A stretch of DNA of 64,000 bases from Prorocentrum cordatum (GCA_963575745.1 CAUYUJ010014327.1:763838-827837), one strand, 5' to 3'. Numbered from the stretch's first letter, positions 34,165-44,889 are shown. A program made the numbers and translations. The notes: generated by a model not told the origin, from the sequence alone.

Positions 34165-34985
34165 GCTCCCCCCCAAGAGGCCAACATGTGGCTAAAACCT
34201 TCCTGAAATCAATGATGTGGCATTATCGCCGAGGCCTCTTGGAGCATCTTGTGTGCCTCTGGGGGGTCTCTTGGGGACTCTTGGGGGTCTCTTGGGGGCC
34301 TCCTGGGGGCGTCTTGGAGGCCTCGCCATCTTGGGGCCATCTTGGGACCTCTTGGGGCCTCCTGGGCGCTTCTTGGGGCCATCTTAGAGGAGATCGATCA
34401 AACAATAGGGGAGCATTAATTAGCGTCCCCCCCCAGGAGGCCAAAATGAGGCCAAACCCTAGTAAAACCAATGAGTTTGGCTTCCTCGCCGAGGCCGTTT
34501 TGGCATTCTCGCCGAGGCCTCTTGGAGCATCGTGGGTGCCTCTGGGGGGTCTCTTGGGGCCTCTCGGGGGTCTCTTGGGGGCCTCCTGGGGGCCTCTTGG
34601 GGGCCTCTTGGGGCCATCTTGGGGCCATCCTGGGACCTCTTGGGACCTCCTTCGCGATTCTTGAGGCCATCTTGAAGGAGATCGATCAAACAAGAGGGGA
34701 GCATTAATCAAAATGGGGCCAAACCATAGTAAAACCTATGATTCTGGCTTCCTCGCCGAGGCCGTTTTGGCATTCTCGCCGAGGCCTCTTGGAGCATCTT
34801 AGGTGCCTCTGGGGGGTCTCTTGGGGCCTCTTGGGGGTCTCTTGGGGGCCTCCTGGGGCCATCTTGGAGAAGATCTATCAAAGAAGTGCGGAGTATTAAT
34901 TAGCCTCCCCCCCCAGGAGGCCAAAATGGGGCCAAAACCATAGTAAAACCAGTGATTTTGGCTTTCTCGCCGAGGTCGTTTTGGA
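34165..34985. repeat. Higher-order tandem repeat of about 250 bp
   Basis: Four units, each with CCCCCCxAxGAGGCCAA, a ...TAAAACCxxTGAxxxTGGC block, CTCGCCGAGGCCTCTTGG, then a variable number of CTCTTGGGGGC 12-mers, then GATCGATCAAACAA. The third unit has a short deletion. The block resembles the reverse complement of 54255-54400. Confidence 0.85.
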
Positions 34986-35180
34986 CGCCCTGACACCTCG
35001 CGGCCCCTCCCGTCCAGGTCCACGGGGAGGGGGCATGGGGAGGGGTAAACCCCTCCCCGAAGGGGAAGAAGCAGGGGTGGAAGAGGGAACTCCCTGAACC
35101 ACCGACGCCCAGAGGGCTGGTGGGAATAAAGGCGGGGCGAAGGAGTGACAAGCGGGAGTGGCGGTAGATTGTGGAGTCTG

Positions 35181-35238
35181 TTCCTCAGGCCTGCGCCCGC
35201 GCAAAATTCTCCGCGAGGCCACCGCCGAGCTGGGCCGG
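35181..35238 (+). pseudogene. Paralogous exon fragment
   Basis: After GTTCCTCAG, the frame LRPRKILREATAELGRT ends at TAA. It aligns with 32099-32150 (one codon fewer). It is too short to be a gene: either a terminal exon fragment or a decayed duplicate. Confidence 0.4.
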
Positions 35239-35399
35239 ACTTAAGTAGGGGCCCGAAGAAACCTTCCGCCAGAAACCCATTCCTGAGACTTATGTTGCTT
35301 CCATCGTACTTAAGGACCACATCCCAGAAGTAATTTCAGGCACCCGGAAAAATGTCGAAAGAGTGTCAAAACAGTGTCGAAACAGTGTCTCCCAGGGCC

Positions 35400-35705
35400 C
35401 GACACTTGAAAACCCTCGAGTTTTGGGGTGCGCTCGAAAATCTTGCTGGTGGTCAAAGCTAAAGTAGGTTGGAACATCATAACCTGAGACCTCAGGACGG
35501 CCATTGATTTCGGGTGTGGGAACGTCACGCCTTCCACAACAAAGCCATCAGAACCCTGGCACCTGGAGGCAAGCGGGGTGTTTCTTGGCATGGGCCTCCA
35601 CCGTACGGACGTGTTTCCCGCCCGCGGAGGAGGGGGGCCCATTGCCAGCGGAAGGGTGGGCAGCGGCGGCGCCCAAGCACAGCGGGGCGGGCAGAGCTCG
35701 CACTC
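35400..35705 (-). pseudogene. Decayed ORF copy 1 (paralogue of 52680-52832)
   Basis: Minus strand. One frame reads GGKHVRTVEAHAKKHPACLQ; a shifted frame continues VTFPHPKSMAVLRSQ. The copy at 52680-52832 has the same peptides with mainly synonymous differences (ACG/ACA, CCC/CCT, AAA/AAG, TCA/TCG, TCT/TCC), so the sequence once evolved as protein-coding. Each copy has its own frameshift. Function unknown. Confidence 0.6.
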
Positions 35706-35741
35706 CGGCTGTACCATGATGGGAAAGAAGAGTACCCCTAA

Positions 35742-35897
35742 TCTTAGGTCGGGCAAGTCCTCCTACAGGCGGATTCTGGAGGAAAAATAACAACAAAACG
35801 TACTCATGAACAATCGAAAGCCGTCGTAACATCGTCCCAGACCATTTCTTGACTAGGTTTGAATATTCCTCCTGTAGAGGGACATACCCGACTTAAT
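35742..35897 (+). mobile_element. T2 element
   Basis: Ends CTTAGGTCGGGCAAGTCC and GGACATACCCGACTTAA. CTCCTACAGGCGGATTCTGG on the left pairs with AATATTCCTCCTGTAGAG on the right. Non-coding. Confidence 0.85.
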
Positions 35898-36155
35898 CCC
35901 AATTCTTTGGGAGGGGGCCTAAGTTAGGAGAAAAAACAACCTGAAGGACAGGGGGTCTTTTCGTGCCAGACGTGTATTTGACGAAAACACACACATCTGC
36001 AATAATATCCCTCAACATTGTGGACCTGGGTTAGGCCGCGAAGTAATTGGATTATTAGGGTCAGGGGTAGTACGGGTCCTGTTGTGCTTAATGACGCCAC
36101 GCTGCGGGCTTCGCGCTCGCGCGATCGATCGCTTCGCCCTGCGCAAGACTGAACA
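35898..36155. other. No feature recognised
   Basis: Apparently unique DNA of moderate GC. No repeat or exon. Confidence 0.45.
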
Positions 36156-36245
36156 CAACTTCGGTGGCAACTCATTGGGGCCTCCCATGCCACCTTGCTG
36201 GCTCTTGCAAATCGACGCTACGGTGGGTGGACAAAAAGTGTCCAC
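36156..36245 (+). repeat. R10 dispersed repeat, short copy
   Basis: CTTCGGTGGCAACTCATTGG, CCTCCCATGCCACC, then GCTCTTGCAAATCGACGCT. The same order as 49294-49360, but without the following TCGACGC array. Confidence 0.75.
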
Positions 36246-36599
36246 GCCCATCGCGCCAAGGCAACGGTTCGGCGAAGTGCATCCAACAAATAGATAGCCC
36301 CCTCCCCCCAACCCAAATTGACATGGAAGGAAGGGGTTTGGAAATACGTTATGCGAAACATGTAATATTATCCAACATCGCATGATAAGGTCTGCGCGCC
36401 ATTGGAATGGACACTTGTTGTCCGGCCACCGGGAACCGTCCCGGGTAGATGCTTTTAATGGCCTCGTGGGTACCAACATGCACGTACGCGCACATGCAAT
36501 TCAACATGCGATTGCGCGTGCGCATGCGTTCACCGATAGACGCAATCACTCGCCTATGAACGCGCATGTGGAGCCATTGAATATCGGCGGGACCACCGC
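36246..36599. other. No gene recognised
   Basis: Contains alternating CGCGCATGC-like stretches near 36480-36530. No exon. Confidence 0.4.
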
Positions 36600-36870
36600 G
36601 GGAAAACCCAGGGGACAATGCAAAAACGACCACAAAACAATCCACGGGACATTCACAGGGCAACCGCGGGACATCCCACGGGACAGCCCCGCGACAACCC
36701 ACAGGACCACTTCAACGCCAGCCCAAGCGCAAGCCCGAACCCGAGCCCGACAGCGAGTTTGAGACAAAGCCCGAGCCTGGGGCCCGGGCCACAGAACGAG
36801 CCCGATCCTGAGCGCGCGCGACGCGTGCGCGTGCGCGAGCGTGCATGTGCGCGTGCGTGCGTGTGCACAG
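36600..36870. repeat. Degenerate 12-mer and hexamer repeats, then GTGCGC tract
   Basis: 36640-36710 has ACAACCCACGGG-type units, 36718-36790 has GAGCCCGA-type hexamers, and 36810-36870 is alternating purine-pyrimidine (GCGTGCGCGTGCGCGAG), which could adopt Z-DNA (inference). Confidence 0.75.
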
Positions 36871-37103
36871 CCGATGTGTAGCATGCGGTCGGAGAAATCA
36901 CCAGCAACACTATTCACCTGACTGGCCACTTCGGTGGATACTTTACTCGTGAGATGACAGACTGTCCCCTCCCCACTCTTGTCTTCTGCCTGTGTAAGCC
37001 TGTGCTGCGGCACACTCGCGCAAGAGCTTCATGCTCTGAGCGTGCTCCACCGCCCGCGGCGTCCTCTCCCCCCTTCGTCGCGCCCTTGTTGCCCCCCTGT
37101 TGT

Positions 37104-37306
37104 TTGGCGGCGGGCGAAGGGGGGGCATGAGAAGGAGAAGGCCTTCGCAAAGGCGGCGGGGCTTCTCAGAAGCCCGGGCGCCTCCTGAGAAGATGTTTGT
37201 GTGTCTTCGTGGGAGGCTCAGAGCACTTCTCGGACGTCCGGGGAACTTCAGAGCCTCCTGAGAAGGCCTTCCCCTCCTCACTCCCCCCCCCTTAGCCCGC
37301 CGCCAA
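37104..37306. mobile_element. H6 element
   Basis: Ends TTGGCGGCGGGC and GCCCGCCGCCAA are perfect inverted copies. The body has AGAAGGAGAAGGCCTTC, GGGCTTCTCAGAAGCCC and CTCCTGAGAAGGCCTTC palindromes. Same palindrome-rich body as 45912 and 37788. Confidence 0.85.
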
Positions 37307-37787
37307 GCTGTGCACACAATTGGGGCACGGGGTGCATCCCCCGCTGTCACAACCGCGGCTTCGAGCCAAGTCGCCGCCGACCAGAGCTGTGACGGGCTTG
37401 TGGGTGGGTTCGTGCCCAGGGCGCAAGCCACTCGGGGCTCCGAAAGATACTGGCAAGACTCGCAAGATCGTCGAACATTACTCGATGTGAAAAGATAGGG
37501 TCGAGATATTACTCATCGCATTTCTTACGAAGGCTATAAAAGTGCTTTTTCGATTCTGCAAACAAGTCCACGGGTAATATCCCCAACCAGATATTTGCTC
37601 GAGAGCAGTGTGCGGGTACTATCACGAGTTCTAACGCGCTACCACTAGCGAGACCTTGAGCACTGCGCCCCCGCCGGCCAGCCCAGCAGAAAGAACAACA
37701 AGGACGCAAGAAACAACAAAACTGTATCGGAACAAGGGGCAAGATCAAGATCAAGCAACACCGAACTGGGAAACGGTGTCGGACCTT
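37307..37787. other. No feature recognised
   Basis: Apparently unique DNA between two H6 elements. Confidence 0.45.
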
Positions 37788-37964
37788 GGCGGCGCGCACA
37801 AGGGGGTGTAGGGAGGGGGGAGGGCGTCTTAGAAGGAGGCTGCTTCTTAGAAGGCGCCGGCCTTACATTTCTAGAAAAGGCCCGCGCCTTCTACGAAACA
37901 GGGGTTCTTCTAAGAAGCCCTCCCCCCTCCCCCCCAACCCCCTCTGCGCGCGGCTGAGGATCGG
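37788..37964. mobile_element. H6 element, uninterrupted copy
   Basis: Starts GGCGGCGCGCACAAGGGGGT and ends ACCCCCTCTGCGCGCGGC, inverted copies. The inner body has AGGGCGTCTTAGAAGGAGGC and TTCTTCTAAGAAGCCCT. It supplies the empty site for the nested MITE at 30961. Confidence 0.85.
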
Positions 37965-38135
37965 AATGTGCGTCGGGTCGTGCCGCGCCGCCACGGGAAT
38001 CCGAGCGGAACGGCCACGCCCCGATGCAAAGACCGCGCCGCGCGAGCCTCAAGCCACATCGGACCGACCATCGGACTGTCGGACTCACATTGGATCGGGC
38101 TGGCCAGAACCGATCTCGTACCGGACCCCTGGGGC
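37965..38135 (+). repeat. S11 dispersed repeat, copy 1
   Basis: GTGCGTCGGGTCGTGCCGC, ...CGGAACGGCCACGCC..., ...GAGCCTCAAGCCACATCGGAC, ...ATCGGGCTGGCCAGAA. The same segments in the same order occur at 45485-45680. Unknown class. Confidence 0.7.
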
Positions 38136-38460
38136 ATCGAATAACCAGGGCGCAGCGGGAAGAGTCAAAGGGTGCCCGAGTGAGCAACCGACTTGCCAAA
38201 AGGTGGCCCTCAAAACTTCGAAGCTGCCCAGGCTCCCGAGACTCACCCGCCCCCCTCCCACTGACCCAGGACCCGCCTTCACCCAACAATGAATCCGGAG
38301 CGGCTCCGCGGCACAGTAGAATGATTCCCGCCCTCCCACGAACAAGGAACCAAAAAGATCGTTGCTTCATCCATTGGGGGTAACACGTGTTACCCGGGGG
38401 TGGGGGAGGGGGGGTGGCGGGGTGCGCCCGCAACACCGGCGCAATATAGGTGTGTTTACG
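38136..38460. other. No feature recognised
   Basis: Mixed DNA with a G run at 38393-38425. The long open minus frame has no convincing bias. Confidence 0.4.
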
Positions 38461-38760
38461 ACGACGCCTGAGTGCACCACAGCGCCTTTGTACACCACGG
38501 TGCCTCTGTTCACTCTAGCGCCACATCGCCTGTGTACACCATACCGCCTCTGTGCACCTCAACACCCGCGTGCGCAAGAGTGCCATTGCACACCACAAAA
38601 CCTGCGTGCACTGGACCATTTCTGTGCACCATGGCGCCTGCGCACAGCACCCCAGCCGTGTGCACCACACACACTGGCCGTACACCACATCGCCTACGTG
38701 CACCAGAGCGCTTGTGTACACCACAGCACAGCGCCTGTCGACACAGCAGCAGTTGCGTGA
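38461..38760. repeat. Degenerate CACCACAGCGCCTGTGTA tandem repeat
   Basis: About 18 degenerate 15-17 bp units (GTGCACCACAGCGCCT, GTACACCACAxCGCCT). Related arrays at 60296-60430 and 60705-60825. Confidence 0.85.
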
Positions 38761-38925
38761 AGCAGCTTGCAATATAATGAAGAAGACGGGGACGACGAGA
38801 GGAGGAACGCTCAGAGCGCTTTTGTACACCATAGCACAACGTCTGCCGACGCCACAGCATTTGCGTGAAACACTCTTGCAATAGAATGTTGAAGACGAGG
38901 GCGACGGGAGGAGGAATGCTACGAC
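38711..38925. repeat. Tandem duplication of about 108 bp
   Basis: CTTxTGTACACCAxAGCACA, GCAxTTGCGTGAA, CTTGCAATA and GAxGAAGACG occur in the same order at 38711-38817 and 38819-38925, with about 20% differences. Confidence 0.8.
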
Positions 38926-38927
38926 GA

Positions 38928-38950
38928 CGCCGACGACGACGACTACAATG

Positions 38951-38983
<33 letters not shown>

Positions 38984-38992
38984 AACGACTAA
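38928..38992. repeat. (GAC)n microsatellite
   Basis: ACG/GAC repeat with an ACTACAATG interruption, directly after the duplication. Confidence 0.95.
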
Positions 38993-39299
38993 TCTCCAAG
39001 AGGGAACGATCGAGAAACGACAGTAGTACCGAACCGATGGAACTCCATCAAACAACAGTCGGCGCACAATCGAGACACCACTGGCACGCGATTGACAATG
39101 TTTGAACAAGAGTGCGTGGCTCCCAACAGCCTGGCAGCCCGCACGCAGCCTCACTCGCGCGAAGACGACAAGCAGAATCAGAGGCTCGAAGCTCGAAACT
39201 GGAGCCCGTGGTTAAGGGGGGCCCACGGGGAGGCGCCATTTCCCACTCTGCACGCGCAACCTGGAAGAAGCCTGCGGCCTACCCGCAATTTGCAAGAGG
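38993..39299 (+). other. Coding-like but unassigned segment
   Basis: Plus frame FEQECVAPNSLAARTQPHSR and further polar residues leads into the TCC tract. Bias is moderate and no boundary is clear. Confidence 0.2.
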
Positions 39300-39550
39300 G
39301 AGAGGGCCTCCTTCTCTTCCTCCTCCTCCTCCTCTTCCTCCTCCTCCTCCTCTTCATCCTTCTCCTCCTCCTCCTCCTCTTCATCCTCCTCCTCCTCCTC
39401 CTCCTCCTCCTCCTCCTCCTCCTCTTCCTCCTCCTTCTCCTCCTCCTCCTCCTCCTCCTCCTCCTCCTCTCCTCCTCCTCCTCCTCCTCCTCCTCCTCCT
39501 CCTCCTCCTCCTCCCCCTCCCCCTCCCCCTCCTCCTCCCCCCCTCCCCCT
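39300..39550. repeat. (TCC)n microsatellite
   Basis: About 240 bp of TCC repeats with CTT and CCCTCC variants. Leu/Ser/Pro and Glu/Gly/Arg frames are artefacts. Confidence 0.95.
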
Positions 39551-39737
39551 CCCGGGCTGCTGGCCGAAGGCGGCGGCGGCGCTCCTGGTCGAGGACCGAC
39601 AGGGGGTCGTCGGTGGGCTTGGGGTCGTCCTGCGCGCGGTCTGTCCCCCGACGCCGTGCTCTCCCTCGAGCGCCTGGCCGAGCCAGTCGAGCGGGACAGG
39701 ACACAGAGGACGCGCGTCTGGGAGGGAAGGGGGGGGG
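39551..39737 (-). CDS. Predicted exon with one frameshift
   Basis: Minus strand, directly after a C/T-rich tract ending CTCCCAG (39722 region), a good 3' splice site. One frame reads CPVPLDWLGQALEGEHGVG. After a G run the signal continues in another frame as DDPKPTDDPLSVLDQERRRR. Nearly all third positions are G/C in both parts. The shift lies at a five-G run, as expected for an indel error or a young pseudogene. The 3' end merges with the GGA tract. No family recognised. Confidence 0.45.
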
Positions 39738-40019
39738 TCCTCCGCACACAGGCCCTCCCTGCCCCCTCCCCCCGTGTTTTTCTCCCCCTTCCAAGGAGAA
39801 GCGATCCCCGGCAAAAGGGTTCAGTCCCTTGCGCACGGGCTCAATACAGGGCAGCTTGTGATAGATTTCAAACATATAGGATGTGTTAATACATGATTGA
39901 TTTATGAATGAGTTCATGCATGAACTCATCTTTGTTTTGACTACTAAATCCCTGCATGTTAATACATGATCCGCACGCGGAGCATGTTTAAAAAAACGGC
40001 ACTGTACCCAAAGCCAATT
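39738..40019. other. No feature recognised
   Basis: AT-richer stretch with ATGAATGAGTTCATGCATGAACTCATC, a short inverted repeat around 39905-39932. Confidence 0.45.
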
Positions 40020-40805
40020 CCAATAGCCTCAGCCCTGAAGCTGAGAGTTACTGTGGTGCCCTTTCCTGGGCCTGCTCAAAAGCTTCTTGGGCGTTCCGAC
40101 ATGCTCCTTGGGGTTTCCCCGACTGGCCGCTTGGACACCCCGACGGACCGCCTGGGCCTTCCGACAAGCCACTTGGGCCCCCCCTGAGAGGCCCTCGGGC
40201 CCTCCGAGCGGCCTCTTGGACCTCCAGACAGGCCTCTGGGGCCTGCGGGCACACAGGTTCCATCCCCGGAAGCACATTGCAATGCTCAACCTTGACGCGG
40301 AGAGTTGCTGTGGTGTGCTTCCTGGGCCTGCCGGAGGGCTTCTTGGGCGTTCCGAAGGGCCTCGTGGGCCTCCCGACTGGCCTCTCGGGCCCTGCCGGCA
40401 GGCCTCTTGGACCCACCCCGGCATGCCTCTTCTGGGCCTTCCGGATGGGCCTCCGGAGAAGCCCAATTGGGTGCCTTCCGATACGCCTCTTGGGCCATCC
40501 CGAGGGGCTTCTTGGGCCTCCCGACATTCTGTTCGGGCATCCCTTCGGCCTCTTGGGCATCCCGGCACGCCTCTTGGCTCTCGGGCCTCCCGATGGGCCT
40601 CTTGGGCCTCCCGACTGGCCTCTTGGGCCTCCAGACGGGCCTCTTGGGTTTTCCCGACAGGCCCCTTGGGCCTCCCGACTGGCCTATTTGGCCTCCCGAC
40701 TAGCCTTTTGGGCTTTCCTGACAGGCCCGATGGGCCGTACGAGAGGCTTCATGGGCGTTCCGACCCCTGGGGCCCCCCGACGCGCCATTTGGGCCACGTC
40801 GACAA
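40020..40805 (+). repeat. 21-bp minisatellite TCTTGGGCCTCCCGACTGGCC
   Basis: Degenerate 21-bp units over about 730 bp. A larger duplication (GAGAGTTxCTGTGGTG...CTTCTTGGGCGTTCCGA) repeats about 265 bp apart (40045 and 40310). Period 21 keeps frames open, so the 407-residue plus frame here is not a gene. Confidence 0.9.
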
Positions 40806-41125
40806 GCCTCTTCTTCTTATTATTATGTTTATTCTTCTTATTATTCTTCTTATTATTATTGCTATTCGTATTATTAATTCGTCGCGAGCCTCCTACATAC
40901 ATACGTACATACATACATCCATACATGCATGCACTCATACATGCATATATCCATCCATCCATCCATACAGACATACACACGTATATACATTCATACATAC
41001 ATTGATTCATCTACCCATCCATCCATCCATCCATACATACATACATACATACAGACATACACACACACATACAAATACAAACATACATACGTACATACAT
41101 ACGTACATACATACGTACATATATG
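40806..41125. repeat. TTATTA and (CATA)n microsatellites
   Basis: TTCTTATTATTA repeats (40806-40880) then CATA/CATC/CATG repeats to 41122, again directly after a GGGCCTC-type minisatellite. Confidence 0.95.
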
Positions 41126-41282
41126 TCGGCGCTGCCCCGTGGCACGACCCCCCCCCCCCCCCACTAACGGGGGGGTTCGTGCAGGCCGCACGGGGGGGGC
41201 TTCGACCTGGACCCCCCCCCCTGTGGGAGTGGGGGGGTGGGAGTGGGGGGTGGGGTGGGGCGGAGGTGCGAGTGGGGTGGGG
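41126..41282. other. C and G runs
   Basis: A run of C near 41149, several G runs of 6-8, and GTGGGGTGGGG repeats to 41280. Possible quadruplex-forming DNA (inference). Confidence 0.8.
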
Positions 41283-41550
41283 GGTTCCCTGCGGAGGTGT
41301 GGCGTCTTGAACATCCTTGGGTGGCGTCCAGTCGAGCCGTCTTGGGGCTGTCGCAAGCCGTCCATGGGGCTCTCTGGAGCGCCTCGTGGGCCAATGTGGT
41401 GGAGAACGCACACGCGGAAGCGCGATGTCCAGGAGGAGGAGGAGGAGGAGCAGGAGGAACTGGCAGCGCTGTTGGCGACATTGCTGGGCACGTGGCAACA
41501 GGAGGCAGCTGCAACTCCCGGGGGGGCCACCTGCTCCGGACGACGTTCCG
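41283..41550 (+). CDS. Coding-like segment with a frame change at a GGA run
   Basis: Plus frame [20 protein letters not shown]... to VENAHAEAR, then after GATGTCCAG and a GGA run the signal moves to the frame EEQEELAALLATLLGTWQQE. Third positions are mostly G/C. It may be two exons, or one exon with an indel in the repeat. No family recognised. Confidence 0.35.
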
Positions 41551-41639
41551 AGCCTCATGGGAGGGGTCGACGGAACGGCCGCGTACAGAAGAGCGGTGCC
41601 GCCTTATTCCAGCACGTCCTGGGGGCGGTCACGCATCGG

Positions 41640-41768
41640 GGTGGAGGTTCGTGCATACCGGGGGGGGGTCGTGCATATTTGGGAGGTTCGTGCTTACCTG
41701 CGGGGTTCGTGCCGGCTACCGTGGGGGTTCGTGCTTACCGGGGGGGTTCGTGCCGGCTCGCACCGGCG
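41640..41768. repeat. GGGGGTTCGTGCTTACC tandem repeat
   Basis: Five degenerate units of about 20-27 bp with GGTTCGTGC cores. One similar unit lies at 41166-41180. Confidence 0.8.
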
Positions 41769-41839
41769 GTGCCGCCAGCTCGAAACCACCCAAGATTGAG
41801 TTTACCGGGGGGGGTCGCTCCGCACCGGGCACCGCCGCC

Positions 41840-42425
41840 ATACATACATACATACATGCATGCATGCATACATACATACATACATGCATGCAGGCATGCA
41901 TTACATTGCATTGCATTGCATTGCATTACATTACATTACATTACATGACATGACATGACATGACAGTACAGTACACTACACTACACTAAACTACACTGCA
42001 CTACACTACACTACACTACACTGCACTGCACTGCACTGCACTGCACTGCACTTCACTACACTACACTACATTACATTACATTACATTACATTACATTACA
42101 TTACATTACATTACATTACATTACATTACATTACATTACGTTACATTACATTGCATTGCATTACATTACATTACATTACATTACATTACATTACAATACA
42201 TTACACTACATGACATGACATGACATAACATTACAATACAATACATGACATTACACTACACTACACTACATTACATTACATTACATTACATTACCATACA
42301 TTACCATACATACATACATACATACAGACAGACAGACAGACAGGCATACATACAAACCTACATCTATACATTCATCCATCCATCCATCCATCCATACATA
42401 CATACACATATACATAAATACACAT
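41840..42425. repeat. CATA, then 390-bp pentanucleotide (TTACA)n, then CATA/CATC
   Basis: CATA/CATG repeats, then ACATT-based pentamers drifting through TTGCA, TTACA, TGACA, AGTAC, CTACA, CTGCA and back to TTACA in blocks, then CATA, CAGA and CATC repeats. The block structure records successive expansions of variant pentamers. Confidence 0.95.
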
Positions 42426-43562
42426 GTGTGTGTGTGCATCTGTATGTATACACACATGGATGCACAACACCCACATCACACATTGTTAGCGGTACATTAA
42501 TCACGACACATTCGTCCAATAGTTGGGTGTGACAGCTTACCAGGAGTCATGTCCAGTGCATTGTGCCTGCAAGCTTAGTCCTCAGTGTATTGATACCCTG
42601 GCACGGAGCCGCACTACTGCACATATACGCCAAATACATAAATGTGAGCTGGAACCACAGGGCTGTGTTCAGAGAGGGTGTATACGGGGATCCATCAGGT
42701 TTGGTTAAACCACGTCGTTCGATAAGATTATCACAGGCAGCAACTCCTGGAAGCCAGCTCAAAACAAATAAACAACGCTAGGGGGGCCTCTTGAGGCCCT
42801 CTCCGCAGTGCTCGTGGCATCAGCCCAGCACGCACCAAATGCGCTGCTGCCAATAATCGCACACAGACAACTTCAACGGGAATCCAACAAGAGCAATTCT
42901 TTTTGTTCTACTCGAGTCCAACTCGGAACCCAATTTGGGTTCCGATAGGAACCAAGTCGCTTGGAATCCAAGTGTATCCCACATGATGACATGTACTACT
43001 TGGTTGCAATTGATTTCTGAAAAAACCTACGCAATAGGAAACCAGCGGCAATTAATCTTAGTGGACCCCATGAGGGATCAATGAAATAACCCAGTAGGTC
43101 ACCCATGGCAGGGAAGCTTGGAACTCCAATTGGCTTGCAATAGGATGCGAATAGGCCCCCCGCAGGAAGGGACCCGATTGGATGCCAACAAGATCCCGAT
43201 CTGAACCAGAAGAATCAGGAATCCGTTAGAGAAGAATTCGATGGCATTCCAGCAAGACCGCATTGGATCCGGTTAGATACGCAATGTGATTCCATCTGGA
43301 AGGACATGCATTCAATTCTACCAGGGCCAGTACTATGAAGATGACAATATATGTAACCCCAGAAGGGTTCCATCTCTGGTCCCTGACTTCATGTGCTTAC
43401 CGTAAGGATTCGCATGGAAATTATGAGCTCAATAGTCTCCTTTGCTTTTGACATGTAACTAGGGTGAATGCCACTTCGATGGACCCTTCGGCCTGGGACT
43501 GTACCTGCATCCTGGGATTGAGCCCTTCTGCTGGGGACTGAGCCCTTCTGCCGGGGATGGAA
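42426..43562. other. No gene recognised; AT-richer DNA
   Basis: 42880-43320 has loosely repeated GGAATCCAACAAGA / GGAACCCAATTTGG / TTGGATxCC motifs, vaguely similar to the 62-kb array. No exon. Confidence 0.4.
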
Positions 43563-43680
43563 CTCATCGCCTCCTCCTCCTCCTCCTCCTCCTCCTCCTC
43601 CTCCTCCTCCTCCTCCTCCTCCCCCTCTTCCCCCTCCTCCCCCTCCTCCTCCCCCTGCCCCTCCCCCTCCTCCTCGTCGT
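43563..43680. repeat. (TCC)n microsatellite
   Basis: TCC repeat with CCCCTCC variants, adjacent to the exon-like segment on its high-coordinate side. Confidence 0.95.
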
Positions 43681-43689
43681 CCCGGCCCC

Positions 43690-44032
43690 TCTTCCTCCTC
43701 GCTGACTCCGCCGCCCCCATATCCGAGCAGGGCGGGGGCCCGGGTCGGAGGTGTCCGCGGGGGCCAGGTGCCGACGTCAGGGGAGGGCCGCTGCCGAGAC
43801 AGCGCCGGCCCTCCCTCCTTGGCGAGGGCACGCGGCAGGACGCAGACGAAAAACCTTCCGAGGGCACGAGGGCAGCCTTGAATTTCGAAGGGTCGGCCCA
43901 CTGACTCCACTCGGCACGCAGAAGGGGCCGTTCGCCCTCGGTGTTTTCCCTTGGCCCAGGCCCGAATTCTGCGAGCTGCCGCCCGCCACGCTCTCCTAGG
44001 CCCCCAGCTCCTGACATGGGCCACGGACACAA
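43690..44032 (-). CDS. Coding-like segment, unidentified
   Basis: Minus frame with RPLLRAEWSQWADPSKFKAA and later MGAAESARRKRGRDDEEE running into the GGA tract (acidic tail). A second minus frame (PALSRQRPSPDVGTWPPRTP) also has strong G/C third positions over 43700-43820, so the true frame changes or an intron is present. No domain recognised. Confidence 0.35.
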
Positions 44033-44562
44033 AGACTGAAAACCAGCTACTTTCTACTGGCCGCTTGGAAACTTACCCCGCCAACACTTCCCAACCGACG
44101 ACTAACCACGAGCAGTGATACTATCTCGTATGCACGTAGGCACTGGTTGACAATTGCATACTTTCCGTGTGGCTATTCCCGCCAATTGCCTACTACGTGC
44201 CCAGATGGAGCTTAGTTGCGATGGATTGCATGCGAAGTACTTTTTCGTTGTCCTATGGAGTCCATTGGTAGCGTTTCATTCGACAGTGTGCCACATAACT
44301 CCGAACCCTGTATACATGCAAAACAACTACGCAAGAATACGTTTCGGCGAACTGCGAACTATTTAGAAAGGCTGCGCTCTCTCCAATACGCGCAACGCAC
44401 AGCAATCCGCGGCCCAGCTAAGGTTCCGATGTTCTCGGCGGTGGCCACGTTCCCAGGGCCCCTGGACAGCACACAGCATAGACATGGGCGGTAGAACACA
44501 TGCGTACCCGCCACCGTGTTGCCATGAATTGAGCATAGTCAGGTCCCTCTGAGTTCTATGGG
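44033..44562. other. No feature recognised
   Basis: Apparently unique, near-50% GC. Short frames only. Confidence 0.45.
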
Positions 44563-44889
44563 TTGAACATTGTCAATGATATTTTGTTAGGGAGGCCCGA
44601 GTTCTCGTGTTCTTGGACGCTGATGGAAATCCCCGCTAAACTTTTCCAGAGGCAACCAAATCTTAACAAGACGAATGCTCTTGAGCACGTTCAGCCCCGG
44701 AGGGGGGAAGAACCCGACCTGGCCCCACGAGCCATCTTGAGCCAAGATTGCCCAGGGACCGCCAAGAGCCCCCCCCGGAGCTGCCCAACAGGCTCGGAGG
44801 CCAACAATCTCTGGATGGTCCCAGGGCCCGTGGAGTGGAAGAGCTTGCCGCTATGCGTGTCTTTGTTGTGTTTTACGCTCGATGTCTGA
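44563..44889 (+). CDS. Hypothetical protein, 108 residues
   Basis: ATG to stop on the plus strand, with ordinary composition (GRPEFSCSWTLMEIPAKLFQ, LNKTNALEHVQPRRGEEPDL). Third-position G/C is modest. An overlapping plus frame from 44748 (VEELAAMRVFVVFYARCL) competes over the second half. A real short gene, an exon, or a chance ORF; no homology recognised. Confidence 0.25.
   Translation: MNIVNDILLGRPEFSCSWTLMEIPAKLFQRQPNLNKTNALEHVQPRRGEEPDLAPRAILSQDCPGTAKSPPRSCPTGSEANNLWMVPGPVEWKSLPLCVSLLCFTLDV

Noticed and set aside
40087-41310. 407-residue plus-strand ORF
   Set aside because: Read through a 21-bp minisatellite, then CATA repeats; composition follows the repeat.
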